From NCBI RefSeq assembly GCF_037893015.1, contig NC_133661.1:242584583-242648582 (forward strand): 64,000 nucleotides of DNA, in the 5' to 3' direction. This stretch comes from Macrotis lagotis (lineage: Eukaryota; Chordata; Mammalia; Peramelemorphia; Peramelidae). The position numbers and the translations under genes were made by a program. The notes below the pieces were generated by a model, which saw only the letters and a list, made by a program, of their open reading frames with translations, had not been told where the DNA came from and did no database searches. Positions 62,265-64,000 of the stretch are shown here, one piece after another. Numbering within the stretch: position 1 is the stretch's first letter; each line of letters begins with the position of its first letter.

Positions 62265-62660
62265 TCATCTCTCTCACAGACCTTAAAATCAACGGAAGAT
62301 CTGGGTCCAAGGTTCACCTCTGATATACCCAGACTGTGTGAAATTGAGTAAATCCTTTAACCTCATGGTGTTGTAGGCAACTCTTTAAGAAATATAAGTT
62401 GTGAGGGGTGGCTAGGTGGTGCAGTGGATAAAACACAAGCCCTGGAGTCAGGAGTACCTGGGTTCAAATCCAGTCTCAGACACTTAATAATGACCTAGCT
62501 GTGTGACCTTGGGCAAGCCACTTAACCCCATTTGCCTTGCCAAAAAAACCTTAAAAAAAAGACATATAAGTTGTGGAGGAAGTATAAAACTACACTGATA
62601 GAGGGAGTTTCCTCATCTGGGAGTTCCCAAATAATAAAAACATAGGTCCAATCTCTCTAT
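62265..62660 (+). repeat. Older SINE (THER1/MIR-like) split by WSINE1
   Basis: ggtgttgtaggcaactcttt and aagaaatataagttgtg lie left of the insertion, and tagagggagtttcctcatct and gggagttcccaaat lie to its right, continuing the same element. Confidence 0.7.
62404..62563 (+). mobile_element. WSINE1-like SINE, full length, with 12-bp target-site duplication
   Basis: Sense copy: head gggtggctaggtggtgcag, pol III A-box-like region at about 62416-62427, B box GGTTCAAATCC at 62461-62471, gggcaagccacttaacccc and an A-rich tail. Flanked by exact ATATAAGTTGTG at 62392-62403 and 62564-62575. Confidence 0.95.
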
Positions 62661-64000
62661 CCCAGGGGTTCATAAATGGATGACATCTGGAGAGAGAGAG
62701 TTGGCATTTTCTTCAATTATTTAAAGTATTATTCTGCTAAGAGAAGTCATAGATGACAACAGATTACCCAGGGGCCCATAATATAAACAAGGTTAATGAC
62801 ACTAGCTTCTATCTCCTATCTCTATCTGGAATCCTGAAGAATTGTGGCTCCAATTTCATTGACTCCACAACCCTTATACTATGGCAAAAGTGTATGTTTA
62901 GGACCAAGAAGGTCTCAGGTCATTGTCCATTGACTGAACAATCACTCTATCCTCAGTGTATCTAAGCATGTATTACTTTTTATCTTTCTTTCAATGAGAT
63001 GAAAAAATTGCCTAACAATTCCCTGAATTGACAGTATCCCCATCAATTCACAGTGTGAGGCACTGAACAAAGCAATGCATATGGGGCAAGGTGGAATCAT
63101 TGGTTTATCCCATGTGAAAAGTCCATTGCTGACAGTATAATTCTGCAGAGTATGAAGAAAAGCAGTCACTCAACTATGAAATAGCACTTTTCACCAGAGG
63201 GAGGGGGAACTAACAGAGAGGCTGAGAACTTGGCATATTTTTCTAGTTGCTGTGTGATTAAGGAAAGCTTTTAAATCCAGTTGGTTCAGCCTTTGGTAGA
63301 AAGTGTTAGGCACTACTGGTTTTTATTGATTCAAAGAACTCTACCCATTCTCTCTCCTTCAATGTACTAATGTTTGGATGCACAAAGCTCTCTAGAGGCC
63401 TCCATCCAATTTGTGCAGAGTCTTCATGGCAACAATTACCCATCTGTACTTTGAAGCTTTGGGAAGTTCTTCCCCTGCTGGATGACTCTTCCAATAGTGG
63501 TAAAATATAATGAGACTGCTTCAAGTCTAAATAGTATAGCTCTGAAGCACAACAGGTAGCTTTATGTCATGGGGTCTTATGTCATCTGTGGTTTTGAACA
63601 GAGGGCTCAAAAGTCAGCTATGAGCAAAGCATGATGTTTCTAGTTATGTTTTTATGGTAGGAGAGATTGATCTATCAACCTATCTACTTGCCTTTCCATC
63701 AATCAGCCCATCAATCTAGCTTTCTCTATTGTTAAATATTAGATGATATTTGGAAAGGATCAACAAAGAAATACTTCAAGGTCCAGCTCTTCAGATTTGT
63801 GACAGAATTGGGAACTGCCAAGAGACCAACTGGGAAGACCCTGTGTGTTATTTGCTAACTGATCAGACTATAAAAACAATGGAGTTTCTTTCCTTTGCCA
63901 TATGGACTTTTCCTAGCACAGTTATGCTTTTAGGGAGCAGTAAAAACAACTACTTCACTCAAGATCTTAGGGAAAATTTCAAGAGAAGACATTCAAAGAT
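62661..64000. other. Unassigned intronic DNA at window edge
   Basis: No exon, RNA or clear repeat recognised. Confidence 0.5.

Larger units (their letters stand above)
38861..64000 (-). other. NRXN3: NRXN3 intron upstream of the last exon
   Basis: From the acceptor at 38861 to the window edge I find no other NRXN3 coding exon. Apart from the alternative terminal exon (46.8-47.8 kb) it holds SINEs, L2/MIR relics and microsatellites listed separately. Stretches at 41.8-44.8, 45.0-46.2, 47.8-51.5, 51.7-53.1, 53.8-55.2, 56.9-58.1 and 62.7-64.0 kb contain nothing I can assign. Confidence 0.75.

Noticed and set aside
62404-62563. tRNA gene suggested by A- and B-box motifs
   Set aside because: The tRNA-like head lacks a cloverleaf and sits in a SINE with an A-rich tail and target-site duplication.

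Overview
This is eukaryotic, AT-rich, repeat-dense nuclear DNA. It looks marsupial (metatherian), possibly an Australian dasyurid-like lineage. The evidence is the many MAR1-type and WSINE1-type SINEs (with the 'ctaggtggtgcagtgg' head and 'cttgggcaagccacttaacccc' body), several L1 3' ends of marsupial type, and a half-L1 (HAL1-like) element. Family names were recalled from memory, without a database search. The only protein-coding locus is the 3' part of neurexin-3 (NRXN3), on the minus strand.

Layout. 1-35.4 kb is intergenic DNA downstream of NRXN3. It is made of old L1, L2, MIR and SINE fragments and holds a broken TPT1 (TCTP) retrocopy at 10.7-11.5 kb, a HAL1-like element at 23.1-25.5 kb, and an unusual set of local duplications at 27.0-30.3 kb (a 98.6 % identical 285-bp inverted repeat plus a 131-bp direct repeat). 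35.4-37.9 kb is the NRXN3 3' UTR. 37,932-38,860 is the last coding exon, with the juxtamembrane region, transmembrane helix, cytoplasmic tail and PDZ ligand. 38,861-64,000 is intron, apart from an alternative NRXN3 terminal exon at about 46.79-47.79 kb.

How the NRXN3 parts work together. The last exon can be entered at its 5' boundary or at two internal acceptors (38,557 and 38,233). The upstream alternative exon has its own acceptor (47,787), stop codon and poly(A) signal. All four acceptors are in the same phase and are completed by a donor-supplied G. The choice therefore decides between full-length membrane neurexin, neurexin with a shortened juxtamembrane stalk, and a form with no cytoplasmic tail and a short hydrophobic C-terminus. 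This corresponds to splice site 5 of NRXN3. The upstream exons (LNS6 and before) lie outside the window. No CRISPR, operon or prokaryote-like feature is present, and I found no credible second protein-coding gene. Most remaining short ORFs are chance ORFs in repeats and simple sequence.
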